Below are positions 40,507 through 48,670 of a stretch of 64,000 nucleotides of DNA, piece after piece. Source of the DNA: Deinococcus hopiensis KR-140 (GTDB lineage Bacteria; Deinococcota; Deinococci; Deinococcales; Deinococcaceae); the NCBI RefSeq assembly GCF_900176165.1, contig NZ_FWWU01000003.1, positions 208,001 through 272,000 on the forward strand, given 5' to 3'. The notes under the pieces were generated by a model. That model was given only the letters and a program-made list of their open reading frames with translations, did no database searches and was not told the origin of the DNA. How positions within the stretch are numbered: position 1 is the stretch's first letter; every line of letters begins with the position of its first letter. The position numbers were made by a program, and so were the translations under genes.

Positions 40507-43500
40507 CTACTCGCCGCAGCCTGGCGGATCGGCGCCCATCCGCCAGCCGCACCAGCGGCCGCGTTCGCCGCGCTGCGCCGCGAAACCCGTGAAGGTCTGG
40601 GAGGTGGTGTCGAAGCGCAGCAGGAAGGCGGTGGCCACTTCTCCCTGCGTCACGCGCCCGTTGAGGGTCAGCACCGGAGCGCTTCCGCTCAGGGTTCCGC
40701 GGATGGTGCCCCCCGGAAAACCGGTCCGGTCCGAGGCCAGCACCCCCCGTACGTGACGGCCCTGCACCTCAAGTCTCAGGGTGCCGAAGGTGTGCTGCCA
40801 GGTGCCCTCAACGGGTGAGGCCGGGGTGATGTCCTCCTGTGCAGGCTGGGCCGGGGGGCGGACCGGAGCCGGGGCGGGTTCGGTGGAAGGAGCAGGGCCA
40901 CGCTGCACGAGGGGTACGAGGGGCACGGTCAGCGTCGTGCGTTTGCCCCCGGCGCTCAGCACAAAGACCTGATCGCCCCGTGCCGCCAGGGTCTGCACCC
41001 TGCCTTGAGGCGGAAAGGAGCCGTCGGGATTGGGACCGCTCAGGCCGGCGAGAAACACCTTGGAGACTCCGCCCACGTCCCAGGTCAGGACCGCACGTTC
41101 TCCGGGGTTCAGGGTGGCGGGCAGGGCGCTGAACGCACGAACCTGAGCGGTGGCTGCAGGCGCACGAACCGGAGCGGTGGCTGCAGGCGGACGAACCTGA
41201 GCAGTGGGGGCAGGCGCACGAACCGGAGCGGTGGGCGCAGGCTGGGCCGTCTGAACGCGCACCCTGACTTCGGCCCGCTGTTTTCCTGCGACCAACACGT
41301 AGGTCTGATCGCCAGTGGGCCGCAACGTCACGCTGCCCTGGGCGGGGAAGAGACCGTCCTGGGGCCCGCGTAGCCCTGGGATACGGACTCGGCCAGTGCC
41401 GCTCACCTGCCAGCGCAGCGTGGTGCTCTCACCTGCTTGCAACGCCGCTGGCGCGGCGCGGAAACTCAGGATGCGCGGTTGGGGCGCAGACCGAGCCGGC
41501 GCTGGAGAAGCCGGAGCGGGGGGGGATGCCGAGACCTGTCGAGGAAGCTGGGCTTTGGGGGAAGTCTGCACTTGTGCAGAGGTCTGGGCCTGTGGAGGCG
41601 TCGGGGCGGGTTTTGCAACCGCGGAGACGCGTTCGGGGTGAGGTGCCGGGCGGGTGGTCGGCGGAGGCGCAGAAGGCGGGGCAGGTTGCGTGAGGGTGAT
41701 GGCGGGAGGGACGGCCCACTTCAGCGTCCGCACCTGCTCCACGCCCTGCCCCTCGGCGTTCCGGGCCACCAGGGTCAGACGCTTCACGGTGGGCGGCACG
41801 GACAGTCCCAGCTTGCCCTGGGGAGGCAGCGTGCGGCTCCCGCCGTTCCAGCGCAGCTTGACACCCACGCTGCCCGCCGTATTCCAGCGCAGGGGCAGCG
41901 GCTGACCGGGAACCGGAGCGGAGGCCAGCACCTCAAAGGCCGTGATGCGGGGGGGCGGCGCATGTACGTGAACCTCGGCGCGCGCGAGAACTTCCTGCTC
42001 TCCACTGCTCGCCTTCAGGACGAGGGGACCGCTCTCGGTGGGCACAAACGTACGCTCGCCCGAGGCAGGCAGGTTTCCCAACGGCGCGAGGCGCACGGTG
42101 CGGGCACTCCGGACCTGCCAGCGCAAGGTGACCGGCTGCCCCCGCACCACCACCGGCGGCTCTGCCCGAAAGCGCTCGATGCGGGGCGCGGCGAGTGTGG
42201 CGCGTATGCTCCGCTGGAGCACACCCCGCCCGTCCAGGTCCTCGGCCACCGGGTCACCGGCGGTCAGTTCGAAGGCGGTGCTGCGGGTCAGTGGGAGGGT
42301 TCTCGTCCCCTCGGCGGGCACGTCACCAAAGGGCGCGAGGGTGACGTGGGCAGCGTGGGCCACCCTCCACGTCACCCGCACCCTGCTCCCCACAGGTGCG
42401 TTCCGGGGCGTGACGTCGAAGCGGACGATCTGCGGGGCCTCGCGCACGGGCCAGACAGTGATCTGGCGTGAAGCGCTCGTCAGACGGCCCTGAGCCACCA
42501 GGGTGTAGGTCTGGGGCTGGTCCACCCCCGGCACCCGCAACTGGCCTTGGGCAGGCAGGCGGCGGCCCGGCAATTCCCGGATTCGCACGGTGCGCGCGCC
42601 GGGGACCTGCCACCTCAGGGCGAAGGGAACGCCCTCTCCGGGCTGGGTGTCCGAGGCGTTGAAGGCGGCGATGCGCGGCGGCAGGGCCAGCGACCCCAGC
42701 CCCGCAAGCACGGCAGCCAGCGCAGGCAATCCCGCCCAGAGCGGCAGGGCGGGCCGCTGCAAGAAGGTGGCCCTTGCCTCCAGCGGCCGGGTTCGTCCTT
42801 CCGGCGAGCCCCACGGGCGGCCCTGCGCGAACACCAACACCCGGCGGGGCCGGGCCGGGCCCCACACCGGCGGACAGCGTACGGCAAAGGTGGTCCGGTA
42901 CTCGCCCCCGGGCGGCAGGTCCAGCTCGCGCGGCGGGGGCTGCCCCACCCAACGGCTCCCGGTGGGGAGGGTGTAGTCCAGCCGGTAATGCTCAGGCACG
43001 TCACCCCGGTTGGCAAGGTGCAGCGCCACGGTCCCCCCCGAACGCCCGGGTTTGGCCATCAGTTCAAGGTACCCCTGCTCGAACGGCAGCACCTCCAGCG
43101 GCAGGGTCAGGCGGGCCAGTTCTTCGGCCCCGTGGTGGCGGGCGCTGTCGGAGGAGGCTGCCAGAAAGCGGAATTCAGCCGTATGGGTTCCCGGTTTCAC
43201 GCTTGCGGTGCGGGGCACCGCCACCCGGACCGCAAGCGGTCCGTCCGCCTGGGCCTGCGCGGGAAGGCTGACCCATTCCGAGGGAACGCCGCCCACCGCC
43301 ACCCGCAGCGCCCGCCCTTCCCCCACTGCGCCGGGATGAAGCTGGACACCGCGTGATTCGCCCAGCATCAGCCGCAGGGCCGCAGGCTCGGCCACCGGGC
43401 CGAGCCCCACCCGCCCGATATAGGTGCGCACCTCGGCCAGTTGCGCGGCCAGGGCGTCGGCCCCGCTGAACTCCCCACTTACGCAACTCCGGATCACGTC

Positions 43501-44199
43501 GCGCAACGCCGCAGGCAGGGCCGCCAGCCTTTCTGGTGATGGGGGAAGGTCGACCTTCTGCCCCAGAAGTTCTTGCAGTCCACCGCACAACATGACCCCG
43601 GCAGCGTGAAGGTCCGCTTGAGACTCTGCGGGCCGTCCCGCCCGCTGTTCGGGCGACAGGTACGGATTTGCCGCCTCGGATGGGCGCAGCGCGCTCCAGC
43701 CGAAGTCGCTCAGCCAGACGTGCATGCCGCCCTCGTGGGGGTGCAGCAGCACATTTTCCGGCTTGAGGTTGCCGTGGACCTGTCCGCCCGCATGGGCCTC
43801 AGCCAACCCGCGCGCCACCTGGGTCAGCAGGTCCAGCAGGAGATCCACGCTCAGGGCCGCGTCCGCCGTCCGCGCTGCGTCCAACCAGCTGCGCAGCGAG
43901 CCTCCCTCCGCCAGGGCCATCGTGTAGAACAGGTGCCCCCCCTCGGCCTGAGGCAGCGTGACGGGCAGACGGTGGGCGCCCTCCTGCCGCGCCGAGGGAC
44001 CGAGGAGGTCCACGATCTGTCCCAGCTGGGCGATGCGCTCGGGCGCGATCAGGCGCAGGGCCACCTGCCGCCCGCTGCTGGATTCCCGCGCCTCGTGAAC
44101 CTCGCCCAGCCAGCCGCCGCCCAGCGTGCGGACAAGCTCAACCTGTCCGGGCGGCGTCCACACGAGCGGCGGAGTGGAGGGAGCGTCGGGCGTCGTCAT
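40507..44199 (-). CDS. Membrane pseudokinase with six extracytoplasmic Ig-like repeats
   Basis: This 1230-residue protein has a Hanks-type kinase domain (1-260). The glycine loop is LGGGWLGEV and the DFG motif is intact (SDFGWSA, D165). The VAIK lysine is Arg (VALRL, R49) and the catalytic loop reads HGNLKPEN with Asn144 in place of Asp, so it is probably inactive. A beta-rich region follows, then one TM helix near 485-505. Next come six related domains of 60-70 residues with the core [RQ]-I-x-x-F...L-R-W-Q-V...P-x-G. Pro/Ala linkers, one a 9-residue tandem repeat, separate some of them. The C terminus is an APHP/META-like beta domain. A scaffold or sensor role is inferred. Confidence 0.8.
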   Translation of the reverse strand: MTTPDAPSTPPLVWTPPGQVELVRTLGGGWLGEVHEARESSSGRQVALRLIAPERIAQLGQIVDLLGPSARQEGAHRLPVTLPQAEGGHLFYTMALAEGGSLRSWLDAARTADAALSVDLLLDLLTQVARGLAEAHAGGQVHGNLKPENVLLHPHEGGMHVWLSDFGWSALRPSEAANPYLSPEQRAGRPAESQADLHAAGVMLCGGLQELLGQKVDLPPSPERLAALPAALRDVIRSCVSGEFSGADALAAQLAEVRTYIGRVGLGPVAEPAALRLMLGESRGVQLHPGAVGEGRALRVAVGGVPSEWVSLPAQAQADGPLAVRVAVPRTASVKPGTHTAEFRFLAASSDSARHHGAEELARLTLPLEVLPFEQGYLELMAKPGRSGGTVALHLANRGDVPEHYRLDYTLPTGSRWVGQPPPRELDLPPGGEYRTTFAVRCPPVWGPARPRRVLVFAQGRPWGSPEGRTRPLEARATFLQRPALPLWAGLPALAAVLAGLGSLALPPRIAAFNASDTQPGEGVPFALRWQVPGARTVRIRELPGRRLPAQGQLRVPGVDQPQTYTLVAQGRLTSASRQITVWPVREAPQIVRFDVTPRNAPVGSRVRVTWRVAHAAHVTLAPFGDVPAEGTRTLPLTRSTAFELTAGDPVAEDLDGRGVLQRSIRATLAAPRIERFRAEPPVVVRGQPVTLRWQVRSARTVRLAPLGNLPASGERTFVPTESGPLVLKASSGEQEVLARAEVHVHAPPPRITAFEVLASAPVPGQPLPLRWNTAGSVGVKLRWNGGSRTLPPQGKLGLSVPPTVKRLTLVARNAEGQGVEQVRTLKWAVPPAITLTQPAPPSAPPPTTRPAPHPERVSAVAKPAPTPPQAQTSAQVQTSPKAQLPRQVSASPPAPASPAPARSAPQPRILSFRAAPAALQAGESTTLRWQVSGTGRVRIPGLRGPQDGLFPAQGSVTLRPTGDQTYVLVAGKQRAEVRVRVQTAQPAPTAPVRAPAPTAQVRPPAATAPVRAPAATAQVRAFSALPATLNPGERAVLTWDVGGVSKVFLAGLSGPNPDGSFPPQGRVQTLAARGDQVFVLSAGGKRTTLTVPLVPLVQRGPAPSTEPAPAPVRPPAQPAQEDITPASPVEGTWQHTFGTLRLEVQGRHVRGVLASDRTGFPGGTIRGTLSGSAPVLTLNGRVTQGEVATAFLLRFDTTSQTFTGFAAQRGERGRWCGWRMGADPPGCGE
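41135..41242. repeat. Four tandem 27-bp repeats inside the pseudokinase gene
   Basis: Units of the form GCACGAACCTGAGCGGTGG plus eight bases run from 41135, 41162, 41189 and 41216, differing at a few positions. They encode the 9-residue Pro/Ala/Val linker (VRAPAPTAQ-like) between extracytoplasmic domains. Unit length is divisible by three, so copy-number change would keep the frame. Confidence 0.8.
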
Positions 44200-44313
44200 G
44201 GGGAAGGGGTGGGTCCAGGGGGAGGGGCCCGCAGCGACATTATCACCGGGCTCCTCCCCCGAACGCGGAATTTCTCACCTGCTTCCGCTTGTCCCGGGCC
44301 GCCGCACCCGCCC

Positions 44314-46083
44314 TCAGGGCAGATTGTTCAGGAAGGTGCGGTGCGCGCCCGAGAAATTCAGGCCGTCGGCGCGGTCCCAGTTGATGGACCAGCTCATCAG
44401 GCCGCGCAGACTGGGGGCCGTCTTGGCGGGGCGGTAGGCGCCGCAGTCCACGGCGCGGGTCAGGCAGTTCAGCGCCTTTTGCACCTCGGCAGGAGCCGTA
44501 TAGCCGCTGCTCGCTGAGCGCGTGCCCGAAGGCAGGCCAATCGCCACCTGATCGGGGCGTAGACCGGGGAAGACATTTTGCGGGTTGCCCCCCAGCGCGA
44601 AGCCGGTGATGAGCATGTCGGTCATGGCGACGTGGAAGTCTGCCGTGCCGGGCGTGTAGGTTCGCCCGTCGGTCCCGACCAGTGAGCCCGTGTTGTAATG
44701 CTGCACTTGGAGCACGGTCAGTTCGTCGCGCAGCTTGTGGATCAGCGGCAGGTACGCACCCCAGATCCCGCCGTAGCTGGAGTACCCGCCCTGAACGTAG
44801 GCGGTCTCAGGGGCCATGGTCAGGACGAAACCGGACCCGAAGCGGGCCTTCAAGGACTTCACGGCAGCGATCAGGTTGACCACGGCGGGCGTGGTGGGGT
44901 TATTCAGGTCCGTGTCGCCGGAATTCAGCGCCAGCGAGCCGCCCTCAAGATCTATGTCCAGCCCATTGAGGCCGTAGCGCGAGATGATGTCGCCCATCGT
45001 CCGCACGAAGTTGTCGCGGGCCAGCGTGGTGTTGAGCTGAATGTGCGCGTTCGCCCCACCCAGGCTGATCAGCACCTTCTTGCCCTTGGCCTGCTGCCCC
45101 CGGATCCCCGCGATAAAGTCGGCCTCGCTCTCGGCGTTGGCTCCGCACGAGGCGGGCGGACAGAGCGTAAAGGCCACCTCGCCCTCCGCCCCGCCGGGTT
45201 TGTTCTCCGCGAACGACAGGTTGATGATGTCCCACCCCGGGTCCACATCCTTCATACGGACGTAGCCGCTGCCGTTGTCGAAGTTGTGCCAGTAGCCGAT
45301 CAGCGCGTGCCGGGGCAGGGCGCCCGTGCCGGGGGTGGTGCCAGCGATGTTAACGGTGACGTTGGCGGAGGCGGACCTGGTATTTCCGGCGGCGTCGAAG
45401 GCTTTGGCCACGTACGTCTGCGTCCCGTTCTGCGCCGAAGTCACGCTGTCCGCCGCCGTGTAGGGCGAGGTGGTGTCGGTGCTCAGCAGGATTGCGCCCC
45501 GGTAGAACTCCACTTTCGTCACCCCCACGTTGTCGCTCGCCGCCGCGCTCAGGTTCACCGTTCCGGCCGCCGTCACGCCCGTCGGGTTGGCCGTGACGCT
45601 GACCGTGGGAGCGGTGGTGTCTGCGGGGGGGGTGGTGCCGTCGCAGGGATTGCCGTTGAGGGTGCAGGTGTTTACGCCGCTGAAGGTGCCGGTGCCGTCG
45701 TAGGAGACGGTGACCGCGCCTCCAGCGGGGATGGTGTCGCCGCCCCAGGTGTTGGGGGTGATGGCGTAGAGGCCGGTACTGTCTTTGGAGACGGCGCCGC
45801 CGGCACCCCAGGGGGTACCGGTGAGGGCGGCGTTGCCGTTGAACCTGAATTTGAGGGTCCAGCCTTTGATGGCCGTGGCGGTGGGGTTACGCAGGGTGAT
45901 CACGCCGCCAAAGCCGCTGTCCCACGCGCTGCTCGTGCTGAACGTCGCTGTCGGTGTCGTGCTCGCCTGCGCTTGTAGAGCCGAACCCCCCGAGCGTGTG
46001 GAAGAGACTTGGGCGGTGTTCTCCTGCCCACAAGCGGACAACAACAGACCGAGAGCGAGGATCGAGCCGAGACGGGTACGCAT
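44314..46083 (-). CDS. Chitinase (GH18) lipoprotein with carbohydrate-binding module
   Basis: The ATG at 46083 follows GGAGG by six bases and gives 589 residues. A lipobox (LLLSACG) predicts a surface or periplasmic lipoprotein. A CBM2-like module follows (SSAWDSGFGGVITLRNPTA; GWTLKFRFNG), then an Ig-like domain (APTVSVTANPTGVTAAGTVNL) and the GH18 barrel. The barrel has LISLGGANAH and the catalytic signature LNGLDIDLEGG with the acid Glu. It should cut chitin or related GlcNAc polymers into oligomers, feeding the transporter and NagZ/NagA systems elsewhere in the window. A promoter-like element precedes it. Confidence 0.9.
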   Translation of the reverse strand: MRTRLGSILALGLLLSACGQENTAQVSSTRSGGSALQAQASTTPTATFSTSSAWDSGFGGVITLRNPTATAIKGWTLKFRFNGNAALTGTPWGAGGAVSKDSTGLYAITPNTWGGDTIPAGGAVTVSYDGTGTFSGVNTCTLNGNPCDGTTPPADTTAPTVSVTANPTGVTAAGTVNLSAAASDNVGVTKVEFYRGAILLSTDTTSPYTAADSVTSAQNGTQTYVAKAFDAAGNTRSASANVTVNIAGTTPGTGALPRHALIGYWHNFDNGSGYVRMKDVDPGWDIINLSFAENKPGGAEGEVAFTLCPPASCGANAESEADFIAGIRGQQAKGKKVLISLGGANAHIQLNTTLARDNFVRTMGDIISRYGLNGLDIDLEGGSLALNSGDTDLNNPTTPAVVNLIAAVKSLKARFGSGFVLTMAPETAYVQGGYSSYGGIWGAYLPLIHKLRDELTVLQVQHYNTGSLVGTDGRTYTPGTADFHVAMTDMLITGFALGGNPQNVFPGLRPDQVAIGLPSGTRSASSGYTAPAEVQKALNCLTRAVDCGAYRPAKTAPSLRGLMSWSINWDRADGLNFSGAHRTFLNNLP

Positions 46084-46163
46084 GCTGGGCCTCCAAAAGA
46101 CAAGGTGAGGGCGAACCCTCCTGTTCTGGAAGGTCCTGTTCGTTGGAGCGAGGAGCACCTTTA

Positions 46164-46191
46164 TGAAAATAAAAATCACCCTTATTGTCAA
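46164..46191 (-). promoter_or_regulatory. Putative chitinase promoter
   Basis: On the minus strand TTGACA (46191-46186) is a perfect -35. Candidate -10 hexamers 18 to 20 bases on (TTCATA, CATAAA) are weak. The downstream stretch contains GAAAATAA on the plus strand (46165-46172), as in the rpiR1 promoter. Shared control with the rpiR operons is only suggested by this similarity. Confidence 0.4.
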
Positions 46192-46199
46192 GGGAGGAA

Positions 46200-46650
46200 A
46201 ATCCTTTCCTTCTTCGGTGAAGAATTGGGTCTGTCTTCCGGTGGCCCCCGGCAATGGCTTTCCGCTGGTCTTGGGGTGAAGGCGAGGTCCCGACACCGCG
46301 TGGTCAGGATCAGCAGTGCCAGCGTGGCCCTCGTCTCAAAGCTCCTGCCGAAAACCCTGCAGCGGTCTGCCCCTCTCTCCCCTTCTTGCCTCAGGCCCTT
46401 TACCCCGCCGTCAAAGTTTCAGACGACCATAGGCTCAGCGCGGCCCGCGAGCATGCCGGGCAAAGGCTGGACATCCGACCTCACCCTTCCCGTACTCGGT
46501 GCTGCCCCCCACGACCGTTCGTGCGCGACCGTCGCTCACTGGGGGCTGAAGCAGGTGGGCAGAGCTCGGGGATCCGGCGTCAAAGAGGGCGGGCCCGTCT
46601 TTGCCCGTTGCCCCTCGCCTCTTCCCAATACTCCTTGCTGCACCGACGCC
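46200..46650. other. Gene-free stretch of about 450 bases
   Basis: Between the chitinase promoter and the diguanylate cyclase stop I see no reading frame with a convincing start and no strong hairpin. Composition is high-GC. The open frames here have no conserved features. Confidence 0.5.
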
Positions 46651-48186
46651 TCAGGCGGCCACCGTGCTGCGGTTGCGCCCGTCTGCCTTTGAGGTGTATA
46701 GGGCCCCGTCTGCGCGCTGCATGCAGGAATCCAGTGTGGTGTGAACAGCGTTGCTGAAGGCCGCTACGCCGATGCTGAGGGTCACTCGGATGGGCTGTCC
46801 AGCAAACTCAATCCGGAGCGCTTCCACCGCCTGACGCAGTTGCTCGGCAACGGCGGTGGCCTCGGCGACGTCCGCGCCGGGCAGCAAAGCGACGAATTCC
46901 TCGCCACCGTAGCGCGCGAACAGGTCTGTCGGGCGCAATCTCGACTGACAGGTGCGGGCCACCTCACGCAGCACGGCGTCACCCGCCGCATGACCATGGG
47001 TGTCGTTGATCCCCTTGAAGCGGTCAATGTCCAGCATCAGCACCGACAGGGTCAGACACTCGCGCCGCGATTGCGCCACCTCCCGCTCGGCCCGCTCCAG
47101 GAAGTGCCGGCGGTTGAACACGCCGGTCAACGCGTCTATCCGCGCCAGGCGCTCAAGCTGCCGCTCGGCCTCCCGGCGCTCGGTCACGTCGAACAGCACC
47201 ACGGCCTGCCCACCGTCGCGTCCCAGCCCGCCTCCAATCGGCGAGCGCTGTACCGAGAAGTGCAGGGTGGTCTCCCCCCGCGTCAGGGTGAGTTCGTCTC
47301 CAAACACCTCGCCTGCTGAACCGAGGTTCAGTCCCTTCAGGACATCCGCGGGCCGTGCGCCAACCACCTCTGCAGCCGGCAGGCCGAACAACGCCTGGGC
47401 AAAGGGATTGAGGTCCACGATGCGGCCAGCGGGGTCCAGCACCACGATGCCGGCCTGGATATGGTGAATGACGAGGTGATGCGCCACCGGCACCAACCGC
47501 AATCCGTTGTAGCGAAACAGCGCCAGCGCGAACAGCACTCCCGAGAACAGGAAGAAAAAGATCACCTCATCCACCCTGGGCAGCAGGTCCAGGCCGAAGA
47601 GGTCCTCGGACATCCGCCCCGCCAGCGGCACAAAGCCGCCCAGCGTCAGCAGCAGGCCCTGACGGCGAAAGAGGGGCTGAGCGGTGCGGTAGAACTGGGC
47701 GAACAGGCCCGTGCTGATCAGCATCAGCAGGTAGATGCCCGCGGCGTAGACCCAGAAGTACGCGCCGTGTTTCGTCTGCAGTTCGGGGAGGCCGGGTTCC
47801 AGGCGCAGATCCGTCCACATCAGGCCGTGTGCACCATTCGTCCACACCACCCCCAGCGTCAGCAGGGGCCAGAAGGTCAGCGCCCCCCGGAGGAAGGGAC
47901 GGCGCAGCCAATCCGCGCGTCCTGTGGCCTGCAGGCAGAACACAAACCACAGCGCGGGAGTGGGGGATGCCCCCAGGTATTTCGCCATCACCCAGAGGGA
48001 CTTGCCCTCTTGCGTCGGGCTGCACAGTTCCAGGACGTAGCACAGCGTCCAGACCGATAGGCCCACCATCAGGGCGCTGAAGGTCCGTGCCGCCGCTGTC
48101 TGCCGCCCGGCCGCGACGAGCGCCAGGCCCACCGTGAGCATGAAGGAGGCGAGGAAAGGCAGGGCGGTGGGGGTGAACTCCAACAT
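46651..48186 (-). CDS. Membrane diguanylate cyclase (7TM, PAS, GGDEF)
   Basis: The 511-residue protein has seven TM helices in its first 230 residues (hisK_N-like layout, LASFMLTVGLALVAAG onward), a PAS domain (LVIHHIQAGIVVLDPAGRIVDLNPFA) and a GGDEF domain. The active site is ARYGGEEF. The inhibitory site RPTD lies exactly five residues upstream, so product feedback is likely. It would make c-di-GMP in response to a membrane or ligand signal. AGGAG precedes its ATG, and it follows the last fimbrial gene by 25 bases on the same strand, so it is probably in that operon. Confidence 0.93.
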   Translation of the reverse strand: MLEFTPTALPFLASFMLTVGLALVAAGRQTAAARTFSALMVGLSVWTLCYVLELCSPTQEGKSLWVMAKYLGASPTPALWFVFCLQATGRADWLRRPFLRGALTFWPLLTLGVVWTNGAHGLMWTDLRLEPGLPELQTKHGAYFWVYAAGIYLLMLISTGLFAQFYRTAQPLFRRQGLLLTLGGFVPLAGRMSEDLFGLDLLPRVDEVIFFFLFSGVLFALALFRYNGLRLVPVAHHLVIHHIQAGIVVLDPAGRIVDLNPFAQALFGLPAAEVVGARPADVLKGLNLGSAGEVFGDELTLTRGETTLHFSVQRSPIGGGLGRDGGQAVVLFDVTERREAERQLERLARIDALTGVFNRRHFLERAEREVAQSRRECLTLSVLMLDIDRFKGINDTHGHAAGDAVLREVARTCQSRLRPTDLFARYGGEEFVALLPGADVAEATAVAEQLRQAVEALRIEFAGQPIRVTLSIGVAAFSNAVHTTLDSCMQRADGALYTSKADGRNRSTVAA

Positions 48187-48211
48187 GGCGTCTCCTGTGG
48201 GCGGACCGGGC

Positions 48212-48670
48212 CTATGGGTCGAAATCCAGGGTGATGTTCAGCGTGCCGCGGTACAGTCCAGCTGGAACGAGCTGGCCTGCCGGAAGGGTGAGGGTGGCGG
48301 TGAGCGGAAAGCTCTGCACGTCTCCCACCAGCCCGCTGAGCACGAGGGGAAAGGTCACGCTGCCCGCTGTGCCGTCGCCCCAGCGCTGGCTGCCGACCAA
48401 CAGCGAGTAGCGCAGCGCCGGGCCGCCGGGCGCGCCGCCCTCGTACAGGGCGCGAACCGAGGGGGAGCCGTCCAGCCGGGCGTGCGCCGTGACCGCCGTG
48501 CCGTCCAGCGTACAGGTCACGGTGCCGGGCGTGACCACCAGGGTGGTGGGGGCAGCATCGGTCCACAGGTACGCTGTGGTGAGCGCGACGTTCTGGGCGG
48601 TCAGCACGCAGGAAGTCGCGCCCGCCCATGAACCCAGGGCGAGCAGCGCCAGTGTTTTCAGGAACCGCAT
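48212..48670 (-). CDS. Spore-coat-U-domain fimbrial subunit, locus 2 (tip-type)
   Basis: The ATG at 48670 overlaps the usher end by 13 bases; the product has 152 residues. A signal peptide (LKTLALLALGSWAGA) is followed by TSCVLTAQNVALTTAYLWTD, VTCTLDGTAV and the clear SCPU features ALRYSLLVGSQRWGDGTAGS and GLYRGTLNITLDF. Its place after the usher resembles the tip subunit (CsuE) of Csu loci. It would cap the fimbria and may make contact with surfaces. The neighbouring subunit genes before the chaperone encode three other pilins. Confidence 0.8.
   Translation of the reverse strand: MRFLKTLALLALGSWAGATSCVLTAQNVALTTAYLWTDAAPTTLVVTPGTVTCTLDGTAVTAHARLDGSPSVRALYEGGAPGGPALRYSLLVGSQRWGDGTAGSVTFPLVLSGLVGDVQSFPLTATLTLPAGQLVPAGLYRGTLNITLDFDP

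Noticed and set aside
41135..41242. Repeats considered as a CRISPR array
   Set aside because: Units are contiguous without spacers, in frame inside a coding region, and no cas gene is present.
44698..45978. Plus-strand frame of 426 codons opposite the chitinase
   Set aside because: It has no motifs, and the minus strand carries the GH18 signature and a lipobox.
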